From Gordonia shandongensis DSM 45094 (GTDB lineage Bacteria > Actinomycetota > Actinomycetes > Mycobacteriales > Mycobacteriaceae), in NCBI RefSeq assembly GCF_000423025.1, contig NZ_AUHE01000002.1:310001-374000 (forward strand): DNA of 64,000 nt. Reading direction: 5' to 3'. The notes beneath the pieces were generated by a model. It was not told the DNA's origin, ran no database searches, and was given only the letters and a program-made list of their open reading frames with translations. Below are positions 27,082 to 36,643 of the stretch, piece by piece. Each line of letters starts with the position of its first letter. Positions within the stretch are counted from its first letter, which is position 1. The translations under genes were made by a program, and so were the position numbers.

Positions 27082-27921
27082 GTGATTGAGACGATGACGT
27101 GGCTCCAGGCGATCGTGTTGGGCGCCGTGCAAGGTGTGACCGAGTTCCTGCCGATCTCCTCGTCGGGGCATCTGCGGATCGTGTCGGAGCTGTGGTTCGG
27201 CGACGACGCGGGCGCCTCGTTCACCGCGGTCACGCAGTTGGGAACCGAGCTCGCCGTCCTGCTGTACTTCGGCAAGGACATCGGCCGCATCGTCCGCGCG
27301 TGGTTCGTCGGACTTCGCGACGCATCGGCCCGCGGCATCGACTACCGGGTCGGGTGGTACGTGATTCTGGCCACGATTCCGATCGGCGTGCTCGGTTTCG
27401 TCTTCAAGGACCAGATTCGGACGGCCGGGCGGAACCTGTGGCTCGTCGCGATCATGCTGATCGTCTTCTCGTTCGTGTTCTTCGCCGCCGAACGGTACGC
27501 CGCACAGAAGCGGACCCTGGAGAAGCTCACGGGGCGCGATGCGCTCATCATGGGTGCGGCCCAGTGTCTTGCGTTGATTCCGGGGGTGTCCCGCTCGGGC
27601 GCCACGGCGAGCGCGGGTCTGTTCGCGGGCCTGGAACGCGAGGCGGCGTTCCGATTCTCCTTCCTCATCGCCATTCCCGCCGTCCTGGCGTCCGGTCTGT
27701 TCAGTCTCAAGGACGTGTTCGAGCCGGCAGGGGAGGGACTGGCGGCGACGGGACCTCAGATCGCGGTCGCGACGGCGATCGCGTTCGTGCTGGGGTACGT
27801 GTCGATCGCCTGGCTGATGCGTTTCGTGTCGCACCACTCGATGAGCTGGTTCGGCGGGTACCGGATCGCGCTCGGTGTCGCGGTCCTGGTCCTGCTGTCG
27901 ACGCGCGTCATCAGCAGCTGA
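27082..27921 (+). CDS. uppP: Undecaprenyl-diphosphatase UppP (BacA type)
   Basis: Integral membrane phosphatase that recycles undecaprenyl (decaprenyl) diphosphate to the monophosphate carrier for wall synthesis. Overexpression gives bacitracin resistance. It has 279 residues, about eight helices and the two family motifs [14 protein letters not shown] (about 13-26) and PGVSRSGAT (about 169-177), the latter with the catalytic Ser and Arg. GTG at 27082 has a leaderless -10. ATG at 27094 is an alternative start. Confidence 0.93.
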   Translation: MIETMTWLQAIVLGAVQGVTEFLPISSSGHLRIVSELWFGDDAGASFTAVTQLGTELAVLLYFGKDIGRIVRAWFVGLRDASARGIDYRVGWYVILATIPIGVLGFVFKDQIRTAGRNLWLVAIMLIVFSFVFFAAERYAAQKRTLEKLTGRDALIMGAAQCLALIPGVSRSGATASAGLFAGLEREAAFRFSFLIAIPAVLASGLFSLKDVFEPAGEGLAATGPQIAVATAIAFVLGYVSIAWLMRFVSHHSMSWFGGYRIALGVAVLVLLSTRVISS

Positions 27922-27922
27922 C

Positions 27923-27928
27923 TACGCT
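27923..27928 (+). promoter_or_regulatory. -10 hexamer TACGCT for phosphomutase-like gene
   Basis: TACGCT lies 7 nt before the ATG at 27936 and overlaps the end of uppP by none. It is the typical leaderless arrangement of this window. Confidence 0.6.
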
Positions 27929-27935
27929 GGCGGAC

Positions 27936-28625
27936 ATGACGGTCATCCTGATCCGGCACGGCCGGTCCACCGCCAATACGGCGCGACTGCTCGCGGGTCG
28001 CACGCCGGGTGTCGACCTCGACGAACACGGCGCCGTCCAGGCGACCGGGTTGGTCGACCGACTCGACGACGTCCTCGACCGGATCGTCGCGGTGGAGCGT
28101 TCCCCGTTGGAGCGGTGTGAGCAGACTGCTGCGCCGCTCGTCGCGGCGATGGCCGCTCGGAGCGGCGGCCGGGTGCACGCCCGCGTGGAGGACGATCTGA
28201 TCGAGGTCGACTACGGGCAGTGGAGCAACCGGCCGATGGGCGATCTGGTCGGTGAGCCGCTGTGGCGGACGGTGCAGCAGCAGCCGTCGGCCGCCCGGTT
28301 TCCCGGCGGGGAGGGTCTCGCCGACGTCTCGCGGCGGGCGACCGCGGCCGTGCGCCGCCTGGACGGTCGTCACGGCGGCGATGACGGTCAGGGCCTGTGG
28401 GTCGCCTTCTCACACGGCGACGTGATCAAGAGCGTGCTCGCCGACGCCCTGGGACTGCACCTGGACCACTTCCAGCGCATCGTCGTCGATCCGGCGTCGA
28501 TCAGCGTCGTCCACTACGGGTCCGCGCGGCCGTCTGTGCTGACGGTCAACAACTCCGGTCGGCTCGTGCTTCCGCGCGGCCCCGCGCAGGCCGATGCCGC
28601 GGTCGGCGGTTCGACGGGAGTCTGA
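27936..28625 (+). CDS. Histidine-phosphatase-family protein, MSMEG_4193-like
   Basis: A 229-residue phosphoglycerate-mutase-fold protein. The catalytic LIRHGRSTAN is near residues 5-14 (His8 phospho-acceptor), SPLERCEQTA follows, and the second catalytic His lies in FSHGDVIKS. It belongs to the actinobacterial MSMEG_4193 family, called a putative phosphomutase, which travels with DUF3090, SCO1664-like and mshC genes exactly as here. The real substrate is unknown and phosphatase activity is as likely as mutase. Confidence 0.87.
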   Translation: MTVILIRHGRSTANTARLLAGRTPGVDLDEHGAVQATGLVDRLDDVLDRIVAVERSPLERCEQTAAPLVAAMAARSGGRVHARVEDDLIEVDYGQWSNRPMGDLVGEPLWRTVQQQPSAARFPGGEGLADVSRRATAAVRRLDGRHGGDDGQGLWVAFSHGDVIKSVLADALGLHLDHFQRIVVDPASISVVHYGSARPSVLTVNNSGRLVLPRGPAQADAAVGGSTGV

Positions 28626-28699
28626 GGGGGCCAGTCCGGACGGTACCGTGATACGGGCCGGCGCCGAGGCGGCCCGAGCCGAGGGAAGGGATGCGAACG

Positions 28700-29533
28700 A
28701 TGGCCCGAACGATTCACGAGTTCCGCAGTCCGCAGCGCTTCGTTGCGGGAACCGTCGGTGTTCCCGGGGACCGCACCTTCTACCTGCAGGTGTCGCAGGA
28801 CGCGCGGCTGATGAGCGTCGAGTTGGAGAAGCAGCAGGTGTTGATCCTGGCCGATCGGCTCGGCTATCTGCTCGACGAGGTGCAACGCCGATTCGGGACG
28901 CCGGTGCCGCCCGAGGTGTCGGAGGTCAGCGACACCGATCCCCTCGAGAGTCCCGTGGACGCCGAGTTCCGGGTGGGGTCGATGGGCCTGGGTTGGGACG
29001 CGGAGGGCGCGTCCGTGGTGATCGAACTCCTGGCGGTCACCGAGCAGCCGATCGATGAGTCTGTGATCCTCGACGACACCGATGAGGGGCCCGACACCCT
29101 TCGGATCTTCCTGACCGCCGACGAGGCACGCGAGTTCAGCGCCCGTTCGATGCGGGTGATCGCTGCGGGCCGACCGCTGTGCCCGCTCTGCTCCCAGCCG
29201 CTGGACCCGGAGGGACACATCTGTGCGCGCAGCAACGGCTACAAGCGCGATGCGGAGTTCAGCCGGTCCGTCGAGTTCGTCGACCCGGAGGTGTTGGCCG
29301 GCCTGAGCCGCCTGGTGCCCGGCTTCGACGCCTCCTTCGACGTCGACGACGACTCCGGCGACGACGATTCCGGTGACGACGACTCCGGTGACGATGCTGC
29401 GGGGGACGAAGCTGCGGGGGACGGAGCTGCGGGGGACGGAGCTGCGGGAGACGACCGGGCCGAAGACCGTGGTGATGAAGACGACGGTGATGCGGACGAT
29501 GGTGATGTGGGCGACGGGGAGGGGGACGACTGA
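28700..29533 (+). CDS. DUF3090 (SCO1662-like) protein with acidic repeat tail
   Basis: A 277-residue conserved actinobacterial protein. The first 205 residues are the DUF3090 domain (FVAGTVGVPGDRTFYLQ near the start). It ends in a Cys/His cluster, CPLCSQPLDPEGHICAR, that looks like a zinc-binding site. From residue 216 the protein is an Asp/Gly/Ala-rich acidic tail made of pentapeptide repeats. ATG at 28700 has GGAAGGG 9 nt upstream. The ATG at 28691 touches that site. It forms a unit with the phosphomutase-like gene and the SCO1664-like gene. Function unknown. Confidence 0.85.
   Translation: MARTIHEFRSPQRFVAGTVGVPGDRTFYLQVSQDARLMSVELEKQQVLILADRLGYLLDEVQRRFGTPVPPEVSEVSDTDPLESPVDAEFRVGSMGLGWDAEGASVVIELLAVTEQPIDESVILDDTDEGPDTLRIFLTADEAREFSARSMRVIAAGRPLCPLCSQPLDPEGHICARSNGYKRDAEFSRSVEFVDPEVLAGLSRLVPGFDASFDVDDDSGDDDSGDDDSGDDAAGDEAAGDGAAGDGAAGDDRAEDRGDEDDGDADDGDVGDGEGDD
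29345..29449 (+). repeat. 15-bp tandem repeat, 7 copies, in DUF3090 tail
   Basis: Seven 15-bp units in two sub-types, GACGACGACTCCGGC-like (DDDSG, 3 copies) then GACGGAGCTGCGGGG-like (DGAAG, 4 copies), encode the acidic C-terminus of the DUF3090 protein. Confidence 0.88.
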
Positions 29534-29538
29534 CCACG

Positions 29539-30342
29539 GTGAACGGCGACGTGATCGATCTGCTCACCTCGGGGGAGATGACACTGCTCGGCCGGATCCC
29601 GTCCGCGAGCAACCTCACCCTGGCCTGCGTGGTTCGCGCAGGCGACGACGAACTCAGGTGTGTCTACAAGCCCGTACGCGGTGAGGCCCCGCTGTGGGAT
29701 TTCCCCGACGGCACGCTCGCGGGTCGCGAGGTCGCGTCGTACCTCATCTGCGAGGCGCTCGGCTGGGATCTGATACCGGAGACGACGCTGCGGCAGTCCG
29801 GACCAGTCGACGCCGATCTGGGACCCGGCATGGTCCAACGATGGATCGACGGACCCGAGTCCGACCTGATCGACGTGGTCCGGGCCGATGCCGTCTCACC
29901 CGGTTCACTCGTGATCCTGGCCGGCCACGACGCCGACGGGACGCCGGTGGCCCTGGTCCACCGGGACGATGCCCGGCTTGCGCGGCTCGCGGTCCTCGAC
30001 GCCGTCATCAACAACGCCGACCGCAAGGGCGGTCACGTTCTGACGACCGCCGACGGACGGATGTACGGCATCGACCACGGGATCTGCCTGCATGCCGAGG
30101 ACAAGCTCCGCACCGTCCTCTGGGGGTGGGCCGGTCGTCCCATCGCGGACGACGATCTGGCCGCGCTCGGTGTGCTGCACTCGCTCCTGGCACAGCCGGA
30201 CGCGGAACTGGTCGTCGCACTCGCCGCGCTGATCAGCGGCGACGAGATCGAGGCACTCCGGATCCGGGTGGGCGACCTCCTCGACAGCCGCCGGATGCCG
30301 TCGCCGCCGCACAGTCGGGCGATTCCCTGGCCGCCGTTCTAG
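29539..30342 (+). CDS. SCO1664-family protein (PI3/4-kinase-like fold)
   Basis: A 267-residue member of the SCO1664 family, related in fold to phosphatidylinositol 3/4-kinase-like proteins. [20 protein letters not shown] (about 41-60) carries a lysine like the nucleotide-binding lysine. [14 protein letters not shown] (about 157-170) and [10 protein letters not shown] (about 176-185) match the catalytic and metal-binding loops (D163, D179). The phosphate acceptor is unknown. It starts 5 nt after the DUF3090 stop. In actinobacteria the trio is usually followed by mshC, as here, but a functional link is unproven. Confidence 0.85.
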   Translation: MNGDVIDLLTSGEMTLLGRIPSASNLTLACVVRAGDDELRCVYKPVRGEAPLWDFPDGTLAGREVASYLICEALGWDLIPETTLRQSGPVDADLGPGMVQRWIDGPESDLIDVVRADAVSPGSLVILAGHDADGTPVALVHRDDARLARLAVLDAVINNADRKGGHVLTTADGRMYGIDHGICLHAEDKLRTVLWGWAGRPIADDDLAALGVLHSLLAQPDAELVVALAALISGDEIEALRIRVGDLLDSRRMPSPPHSRAIPWPPF

Positions 30343-30420
30343 AACCGTCTGCCCGGACGCTCGGAGGTCTGTGACACCCGCTGCCGGACCCCGGGGCGGC
30401 GCCGCCGGGGTCCGGGCACA

Positions 30421-30426
30421 TACAGT
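30421..30426 (+). promoter_or_regulatory. -10 hexamer TACAGT for mshC
   Basis: TACAGT is followed by exactly 7 nt and then the mshC ATG, with no Shine-Dalgarno sequence. Leaderless start. Confidence 0.6.
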
Positions 30427-30433
30427 TGACGGC

Positions 30434-31684
30434 ATGCATTCGTGGCCCTCGCCTCCCATTCCGTCCGTGCCGGGCACCGGTGTTCCCCTCCGGCTCCACG
30501 ACACCGCCGACGCCCAGGTGAAGCCCGTCGCGCCCGGCGAGGTCGCGACGATGTACGTCTGCGGCATCACCCCGTACGACGCGACCCACCTGGGGCATGC
30601 GGCGACCTACGTGATGTTCGATCTGATCAACCGGTCGCTTCGGGACGCCGGGCACGACGTCCACTACGTGCAGAACATCACCGACGTCGACGACCCGCTC
30701 TTCGAACGGGCGGCGCGGGACGGCATCGACTGGCGTGATCTGGGCAGCCGGGAGATCGAGTTGTTCCGGACCGACATGGAGGCCCTGCGGGTGATTCCAC
30801 CGCGCGATTACGTGGGCGCCGTCGAGACGATCGACGAGGTCATTCGCGCGGTGGGTGTCCTGCTGGAGAACGGGTCGGCGTACATCGTCGACGATCCGGA
30901 GTTTCCGGACGTCTACTTCCGGGTCGATGCGACCGACCACTTCGGCTACGAGTCCGGATACGACGCCGCGACGATGGCCCGATTCTTCGCCGAACGCGGC
31001 GGGGACCCCGACCGACCCGGTAAGCGGAATCCGCTCGACGCGCTGCTGTGGCGCGCGGCGCGCGACGGGGAGCCGTCATGGGAGTCGCCGATGGGCCCCG
31101 GACGTCCCGGATGGCACATCGAGTGCTCGGCGATCGCCCTGGAACGCCTGGGCATGGGTTTCGACATCCAGGGCGGCGGCAGCGACCTCATCTTCCCGCA
31201 CCACGAGTTCTCCGCCGCGCACGGCGAGGCCATCACCGGCGGGCGCCGTTTCGCCCGCCACTACGTCCACACGGGAATGATCGGACTCGACGGCGAGAAG
31301 ATGTCGAAGAGCCTCGGAAATCTGGTGCTCGTCTCGAAGCTTAGGGACGCAGGCGTCGATCCGGGCGCCATCCGACTGGGGCTGCTGTCGGAACACTATC
31401 GCGGCGACCGCATGTGGACCGACGACGTGCTGGCGATCGGGGAGCGGCGTCTGGCCAACTGGCGTCGAGCAGCCAAGGCGGAGACCGGGCCCGACGCCGC
31501 CGACACCGTGGCGCGGCTGCGCCAGCATCTGGCCGACGATCTCGACACCCCGAAGGCGCTGGCCGCCGTCGATGCGTGGGCCGCCGATGCGACGATCGGG
31601 ATCGGCTCGTCGACCCAGGCTCCCGGGTTGATCACCGCTGCCGTGGACGCCCTGCTCGGCGTCGACATCGCCCCGCGCCGCTGA
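30434..31684 (+). CDS. mshC: Cysteine:GlcN-Ins ligase MshC (mycothiol synthesis)
   Basis: ATP-dependent ligase that joins L-cysteine to 1-D-myo-inositol 2-amino-2-deoxy-glucopyranoside in mycothiol synthesis. It is a class I cysteinyl-tRNA-synthetase paralogue. It has 416 residues, the usual MshC length, and lacks the long tRNA-binding tail of CysS. Zn ligands are C43 (YVCGITPYD), the Cys in HIECSAIAL and the His in FPHHEFS. The signatures are HLGH at 52-55 and KMSKS at 289-293. Mycothiol genes are restricted to actinobacteria. Confidence 0.94.
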   Translation: MHSWPSPPIPSVPGTGVPLRLHDTADAQVKPVAPGEVATMYVCGITPYDATHLGHAATYVMFDLINRSLRDAGHDVHYVQNITDVDDPLFERAARDGIDWRDLGSREIELFRTDMEALRVIPPRDYVGAVETIDEVIRAVGVLLENGSAYIVDDPEFPDVYFRVDATDHFGYESGYDAATMARFFAERGGDPDRPGKRNPLDALLWRAARDGEPSWESPMGPGRPGWHIECSAIALERLGMGFDIQGGGSDLIFPHHEFSAAHGEAITGGRRFARHYVHTGMIGLDGEKMSKSLGNLVLVSKLRDAGVDPGAIRLGLLSEHYRGDRMWTDDVLAIGERRLANWRRAAKAETGPDAADTVARLRQHLADDLDTPKALAAVDAWAADATIGIGSSTQAPGLITAAVDALLGVDIAPRR

Positions 31685-31719
31685 CGACTGCCATCCGGCC
31701 GGGCCGGGACCCGATCCGA

Positions 31720-31725
31720 TAGGCT
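31720..31725 (+). promoter_or_regulatory. -10 hexamer TAGGCT for small gene at 31733
   Basis: TAGGCT followed by exactly 7 nt and GTG. The same hexamer drives the PAC2 gene on the other strand. Confidence 0.6.
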
Positions 31726-31732
31726 ACCGGCC

Positions 31733-32041
31733 GTGGCACGAGCTGAACGGATTCCGCGCGGTACGGCCGAAGGGGTCTGGACCGTCACGACCCAGACGTC
31801 GACGTACCTGTTGGACTTCGCCGCGATGACCCTGTTGCGGGCGCCCGGCGTGGGACGGCCCGACGGCGACGAGTGGATCATCAGCGATTTGCGGCGCGAC
31901 TCGGAGGACATCCCGCTGCTGGGCGTCACCAGCTGCCGGGTCGGCGAGCCCGCGCAGTTCTGGGTGGCGGCCGCCGACGATCCTGATGTTCGCACGTGGC
32001 GCGTGACCACGCCCGTCGTCGACATCGAACGCATCGACTGA
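31733..32041 (+). CDS. Small conserved hypothetical protein
   Basis: A 102-residue soluble protein that I cannot assign. It is beta-rich (WTVTTQTSTYLLDF, EWIISDLRRDS, TWRVTTPVVDIERID) with no membrane segment and no Cys pair motif. A leaderless promoter precedes it, and it converges with the PAC2 gene after 11 nt. Codon use fits the surroundings, so it is a real gene rather than a shadow. Function unknown. Confidence 0.65.
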   Translation: MARAERIPRGTAEGVWTVTTQTSTYLLDFAAMTLLRAPGVGRPDGDEWIISDLRRDSEDIPLLGVTSCRVGEPAQFWVAAADDPDVRTWRVTTPVVDIERID

Positions 32042-32052
32042 CGGTTCGTCTC

Positions 32053-32955
32053 CTACGCCTCGGAGTCGCCGCGCCGCCGGAGGTACTTTTCGAACTCGGC
32101 CGCGATCTCATCGCCGTCGATCCGCAGCAACGCGTCGCTGAGGTCTTCGTCGCTCGACTCCTCGAGTTCCTGGACGTATTCGGCCATATCGTCGTCCTCG
32201 CTGATCATGTCGGTGATCGTGGCCTCCCATTCCGCTGCGTGATCGGCGAGCATGCCCAGATCGATCGACAGGCCCGTCACGGTCGCGACCGTGGTCAGCA
32301 GGGCGAGGGTCGCCTTCGGGTTCGACGTGTGCGAGACGTAATGGGGTACGGCGGCCCACAGGGACACCGTGGGGATGCCCGCCTGGACGAAGGCGTCCGC
32401 CAGGACTCCGGTGATCCCGGTCGGCCCCTCGTAGCGGCTGGGCTGCAGGCCGAGCCGAGCGGTGGCTTCGGTGCTCTCGGCGGTGCCGGTGACCGGGACG
32501 GGCCGCGTGTGCGGCGCATCGGCGAGCAGAGCCCCGAGTACGACCGCGAGTTCGACGCCGAGGTCGTCGGCCAGTTCGACGATCTGCCGGCAGTACGCGC
32601 GCCACCGGTGGTTGGGTTCGGGGCCCAGCACCAGGACCACGTCTCGGTCACCGCCGGGGACGACGCACGACGAGATCACGGTCGACGGCCATTCGATCCG
32701 CCGGGTCACGCCGTCCTTCTGTCGGATCGTCGGTCGGGTCGACTGATAGTCGTAGAAGTCGTCGGGATCGACCTCCCGGACCGGGGTGGCGTCCCAGGCC
32801 AGCGCCAGGTGCTCCACGGCACCGGTCGCCGAGTCGGCCGCGTCGTTCCATCCGGAGAAGGCGGCGATTAAAATCGGGTTGCGCAAAACAGGGAGCCCGC
32901 CACGACGGTCGGAATTGTCCAGGTTGTCGTGTTTCTCGGGTGGCGTGGGGCTCAT
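32053..32955 (-). CDS. PAC2-family protein (Rv2125-like)
   Basis: A 300-residue protein of the proteasome assembly chaperone 2 (PAC2) superfamily. It has LIAAFSGWNDAADSATGAVEHL (about 29-50), LVLGPEPNHRWRAYC and TVSLWAAVPHYVSHTSNPK, all typical of the actinobacterial branch. The C-terminus is acidic and helical. Although named for eukaryotic assembly chaperones and located about 7-14 kb from the proteasome genes, no role in bacterial proteasome assembly is established. It is divergent from metH with only 51 bp between the starts. Confidence 0.87.
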   Translation of the reverse strand: MSPTPPEKHDNLDNSDRRGGLPVLRNPILIAAFSGWNDAADSATGAVEHLALAWDATPVREVDPDDFYDYQSTRPTIRQKDGVTRRIEWPSTVISSCVVPGGDRDVVLVLGPEPNHRWRAYCRQIVELADDLGVELAVVLGALLADAPHTRPVPVTGTAESTEATARLGLQPSRYEGPTGITGVLADAFVQAGIPTVSLWAAVPHYVSHTSNPKATLALLTTVATVTGLSIDLGMLADHAAEWEATITDMISEDDDMAEYVQELEESSDEDLSDALLRIDGDEIAAEFEKYLRRRGDSEA

Positions 32956-32962
32956 TGCTCCG

Positions 32963-32968
32963 AGCCTA
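32963..32968 (-). promoter_or_regulatory. -10 hexamer TAGGCT for PAC2 gene
   Basis: On the minus strand TAGGCT lies exactly 7 nt before the ATG at 32955. It is back-to-back with the metH promoter. Confidence 0.6.
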
Positions 32969-32993
32969 CGGAGAACGGAACAGAACGGCGAAC

Positions 32994-32999
32994 TACCCT
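32994..32999 (+). promoter_or_regulatory. -10 hexamer TACCCT for metH
   Basis: TACCCT lies exactly 7 nt before the metH ATG. The transcript would be leaderless, leaving no room for a cobalamin riboswitch. Confidence 0.6.
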
Positions 33000-33006
33000 G
33001 ACGGAC

Positions 33007-36000
33007 ATGTCCTTCACGAACTCCTCCCGAACCGACTACGACTCGACCTTCCTGGACGCGATGTCCCGACGGGTCGTCATCGGGGACGGCGCGATGGGGA
33101 CCATGCTGCAGGCGGCCGACCTCACGCTGGACGACTTCGCGCAGCTCGAAGGATGCAACGAGATCCTCAACGACACGCGGCCCGATGTCCTCGCCGACAT
33201 CCACCGCCGATACTTCGAGGCCGGCGCCGATGCGGTCGAGACCAACACGTTCGGGTGCAACCTGTCGAACCTCGGCGACTACGACATCGCCGACCGCATC
33301 CGCGAGCTGTCGTACGCCGGCACGTCGATCGCCCGCGGTGTCGCCGACGAGTTCGGACCGTCCGCTGACGGGACGGACCGATTCGTCCTCGGATCGATCG
33401 GTCCGGGAACCAAGCTCCCCAGTCTCGGGCACACCACGTTCCAGGCGATCCGCGACGCCTACATCGAGTGCGTGCTGGGCATGCTCGACGGCGGCGCCGA
33501 CGCGATCCTCATCGAGACCTCGCAGGACCTGCTCCAGCTCAAGGCCGCCGTCGTCGCCGCTCGACGTGCGATGGCGAGCGCCGGCCGTCACCTTCCGATC
33601 ATCACTCACGTGACGGTCGAGACGACCGGGACCATGCTCGTGGGCTCCGAGATCGGCGCGGCGCTGGCCGCGATCGAACCGCTCGGCGCCGACGTGATCG
33701 GCCTGAACTGCGCCACCGGCCCGGCGGAGATGAGCGAGCACCTGCGCTATCTGTCCAAGCACGCCCGGATCCCGGTGTCGGTGATGCCCAACGCGGGCCT
33801 CCCGGTCCTCGGGAAGAACGGTGCCGAGTACCCCCTGACTCCGGAGGAGATGGCGTCGGCGCTCTCCGGCTTCGTCCACGATTACGGGCTCCAGTTCGTG
33901 GGCGGATGCTGTGGCAGCACGCCCGAGCACATCCGGCAGGTCGCCGAAGCGCTGCACGGTGTGCAGGCGCCGGCGCGGACACCGGAGCACGTGTCGGAGA
34001 CGTCGTCGCTCTACACGGCCGTCCCGTTCCGTCAGGACGCCAGCTTCCTGGTCGTCGCCGAACGCACCAACTCCAACGGCTCCAAGGCGTTCCGCGAGGC
34101 GATGATCGACGGCGACTACGAGACGTGCCTCCAGATCGCCAAGGCGCAGACCCGCGACGGTGCGCACATGCTGGATCTCAACGTCGACTACGTGGGCCGC
34201 GACGGTGCGGCCGACATGACCGAGTTGGCCTCACGGTTCGCCACCGCGTCGACCCTGCCGATCATGATCGACTCCACCGAGCCGGAGGTCATCCAGGCGG
34301 GACTCGAGCATCTCGGCGGTCGGTGCGCCGTCAACTCGGTGAACTACGAGGACGGCGACGGACCGGACTCCCGGTTCGCCCGCATCATGAAGCACGTCGT
34401 GGAGCACGGTGCGGCGGTGGTCGCCCTCACGATCGACGAGCAGGGGCAGGCGCGCACCGCGGACCACAAGGTCGAGATCGCCGAACGCCTGATCGCCGAC
34501 CTGACCGGCGACGCCTGGGGACTCGCCGAAGAGGACATCATCATCGACGCCCTCACGTTCCCGATCTCCACGGGTCAGGAAGAGGTCCGCCGCGACGGCA
34601 TCGAGACGATCGAGGCCATCCGCAGAATCAAGGAGTCGCACCCCGACGTCCACTTCACCCTGGGCATCTCGAACATCTCGTTCGGGCTCAACCCGGCCGC
34701 ACGGCAGGTGCTCAACTCCGTGTTCCTGCACGAGTGCGTCAAAGCCGGCCTGGACACCGCGATCGTCCACGCGTCCAAGATCCTGCCGATGGCGCGGATT
34801 CCCGAGGAGCAGCGGCAGACGGCCCTCGACCTCGTCTACAACAACCGCACCGACGACTACGATCCGCTGCAGCGGCTGATGGAGCTGTTCGAGGGCGTCT
34901 CGGCCGCCTCGGCGCGCGAGTCGCGGGCCGCCGAACTCGCAGCCATGCCGCTCTTCGAACGACTGGAGCAGCGGATCGTCGACGGCGACCGCAACGGTCT
35001 CATCGACGATCTCGATGAGGCCCGCGAGCAGGTCCCGCCGCTGTCGATCATCAACGACACCCTGCTGTCGGGAATGAAGACGGTCGGTGAACTGTTCGGA
35101 TCCGGCCAGATGCAGCTGCCGTTCGTCCTGCAGTCCGCCGAGGTCATGAAGGCGTCGGTGGCGCACCTGGAACAGTTCATGGAGGCGACCGACGAAGACG
35201 GCAAGGGCCGAATCGTGCTGGCGACCGTGAAGGGCGACGTCCACGACATCGGCAAGAACCTCGTCGACATCATCCTGTCGAACAACGGCTACGACGTGGT
35301 CAACATCGGGATCAAGCAGCCCATCGCCACCATCCTGTCGGCCGCGGAGGACAGTGGCGCCGACGTCATCGGCATGTCGGGCCTCCTGGTGAAGTCCACG
35401 GTCGTGATGAAGGAGAATCTCGAGGAGATGAACACCAGGGGCAAGTCGGAGATCCCCGTTCTCCTCGGCGGTGCGGCGCTGACCCGCACCTACGTCGAGG
35501 GCGATCTCGCCGACGTCTACTCCGGTGACGTCCGGTACGCCCGCGACGCGTTCGAGGGCTTGAGCCTGATGGACGAGCTGATGGCGATCAAACGCGGTGA
35601 GGGCCCCGATCCGGACAGTCCCGAAGCCAAGGCCGCCGCCGCGAAGGTCGCCGAACGCAAGGCACGTCGCGAACGCTCCCAGCGCATCGCGGAGAAGCGG
35701 AAGGCCGAACAGGAGCCGGTCGAGGTTCCCGACCGCTCCGACGTCGCCGTCGACAACGAGCTGCCGAAACCGCCTTTCTGGGGCACCCGGATCGTCAAGG
35801 GGATCCCGGTCGCCGACTACTTGTCGATGCTCGACGAGCGCGCACTGTTCCTCGGCCAGTGGGGACTGCGCGGGACCCGCGGCGGCGACGGGCCGGACTA
35901 CGACGAACTCGTCGAGACCGAGGGGCGTCCCCGTCTGCGGGAATGGATCGACCGGCTGTCGGTGGAGGGCATCCTCGCCCACGCCGCCGTCGTCTACGGT

Positions 36001-36591
36001 TACTTCCCGGCGGTCAGCGAGGGCGACACCGTGCACGTCCTCGAGTCTCCCGACCCCGCCGCGGCGGTCCGCCACAGCTTCACGTTCCCGCGTCAGCAGC
36101 GCTCGCGGTTCCTGTGCATCGCGGACTTCATCCGCCCGCGGGAGCAGGCCGTGGCCGACGGTTCCGTCGACGTCCTGCCGTTCCAGCTCGTCACGATGGG
36201 GACCCCGATCGCGGACTTCGCGAACCGCCTGTTCGCCGACAACGCCTACCGCGACTACCTGGAGGTCCACGGCATCGGAGTGCAGCTGACCGAGGCGTTG
36301 GCCGAGTACTGGCACCAGCGGGTCCGTCGAGAGCTGACGTTCACCGCGGGTGCGATGGCCGACGAGGACCCGGATCGTCCGCAGGGCTTCTTCGATCTGG
36401 AGTACCGCGGTGCCCGCTACAGCTTCGGCTACGGGGCCTGCCCCGATCTGAACGACCGCGCCAAGATGATCGACCTGCTGGAGCCGGGGCGCATCGGCGT
36501 GGAGCTGTCCGAGGAGCTGCAGCTGCACCCCGAACAGTCGACGGACGCGTTCGTGCTGCATCACCCCGAGGCCAAGTACTTCAACACCTGA
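33007..36591 (+). CDS. metH: Cobalamin-dependent methionine synthase
   Basis: Transfers a methyl group from 5-methyl-tetrahydrofolate via methylcobalamin to homocysteine. It is a full-length 1194-residue protein. The homocysteine domain has zinc ligands C235, C301 and C302 (LNCATG, GGCCGS). The folate domain (about 345-620) contains ERTNSNGSKAFR, and then a helical cap. The B12 domain has DVHDIGKN with the cobalt ligand His746. The C-terminal SAM-dependent reactivation domain (about 920-1194) contains YFPAVSEGD and SFGYGACPDL. A charged linker at about 870-910 (EAKAAAAKVAERKARRERS) is longer than in enteric MetH. Confidence 0.96.
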   Translation: MSFTNSSRTDYDSTFLDAMSRRVVIGDGAMGTMLQAADLTLDDFAQLEGCNEILNDTRPDVLADIHRRYFEAGADAVETNTFGCNLSNLGDYDIADRIRELSYAGTSIARGVADEFGPSADGTDRFVLGSIGPGTKLPSLGHTTFQAIRDAYIECVLGMLDGGADAILIETSQDLLQLKAAVVAARRAMASAGRHLPIITHVTVETTGTMLVGSEIGAALAAIEPLGADVIGLNCATGPAEMSEHLRYLSKHARIPVSVMPNAGLPVLGKNGAEYPLTPEEMASALSGFVHDYGLQFVGGCCGSTPEHIRQVAEALHGVQAPARTPEHVSETSSLYTAVPFRQDASFLVVAERTNSNGSKAFREAMIDGDYETCLQIAKAQTRDGAHMLDLNVDYVGRDGAADMTELASRFATASTLPIMIDSTEPEVIQAGLEHLGGRCAVNSVNYEDGDGPDSRFARIMKHVVEHGAAVVALTIDEQGQARTADHKVEIAERLIADLTGDAWGLAEEDIIIDALTFPISTGQEEVRRDGIETIEAIRRIKESHPDVHFTLGISNISFGLNPAARQVLNSVFLHECVKAGLDTAIVHASKILPMARIPEEQRQTALDLVYNNRTDDYDPLQRLMELFEGVSAASARESRAAELAAMPLFERLEQRIVDGDRNGLIDDLDEAREQVPPLSIINDTLLSGMKTVGELFGSGQMQLPFVLQSAEVMKASVAHLEQFMEATDEDGKGRIVLATVKGDVHDIGKNLVDIILSNNGYDVVNIGIKQPIATILSAAEDSGADVIGMSGLLVKSTVVMKENLEEMNTRGKSEIPVLLGGAALTRTYVEGDLADVYSGDVRYARDAFEGLSLMDELMAIKRGEGPDPDSPEAKAAAAKVAERKARRERSQRIAEKRKAEQEPVEVPDRSDVAVDNELPKPPFWGTRIVKGIPVADYLSMLDERALFLGQWGLRGTRGGDGPDYDELVETEGRPRLREWIDRLSVEGILAHAAVVYGYFPAVSEGDTVHVLESPDPAAAVRHSFTFPRQQRSRFLCIADFIRPREQAVADGSVDVLPFQLVTMGTPIADFANRLFADNAYRDYLEVHGIGVQLTEALAEYWHQRVRRELTFTAGAMADEDPDRPQGFFDLEYRGARYSFGYGACPDLNDRAKMIDLLEPGRIGVELSEELQLHPEQSTDAFVLHHPEAKYFNT

Positions 36592-36643
36592 GTCTCTACG
36601 ACCGTGGGACCCGCTGGGCGGTCCCCACCGAAAGGCGTCTGCT

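Noticed and set aside
32053..32955. PAC2-family gene as part of the bacterial proteasome system
   Set aside because: Only the family name and loose proximity suggest it. It is separated by metH, hisE, hisG and trmI and has its own promoter, so I do not claim a role in proteasome assembly.
32956..33006. Cobalamin riboswitch before metH
   Set aside because: Only 51 bp separate the divergent starts, and no B12-box-like sequence is present.
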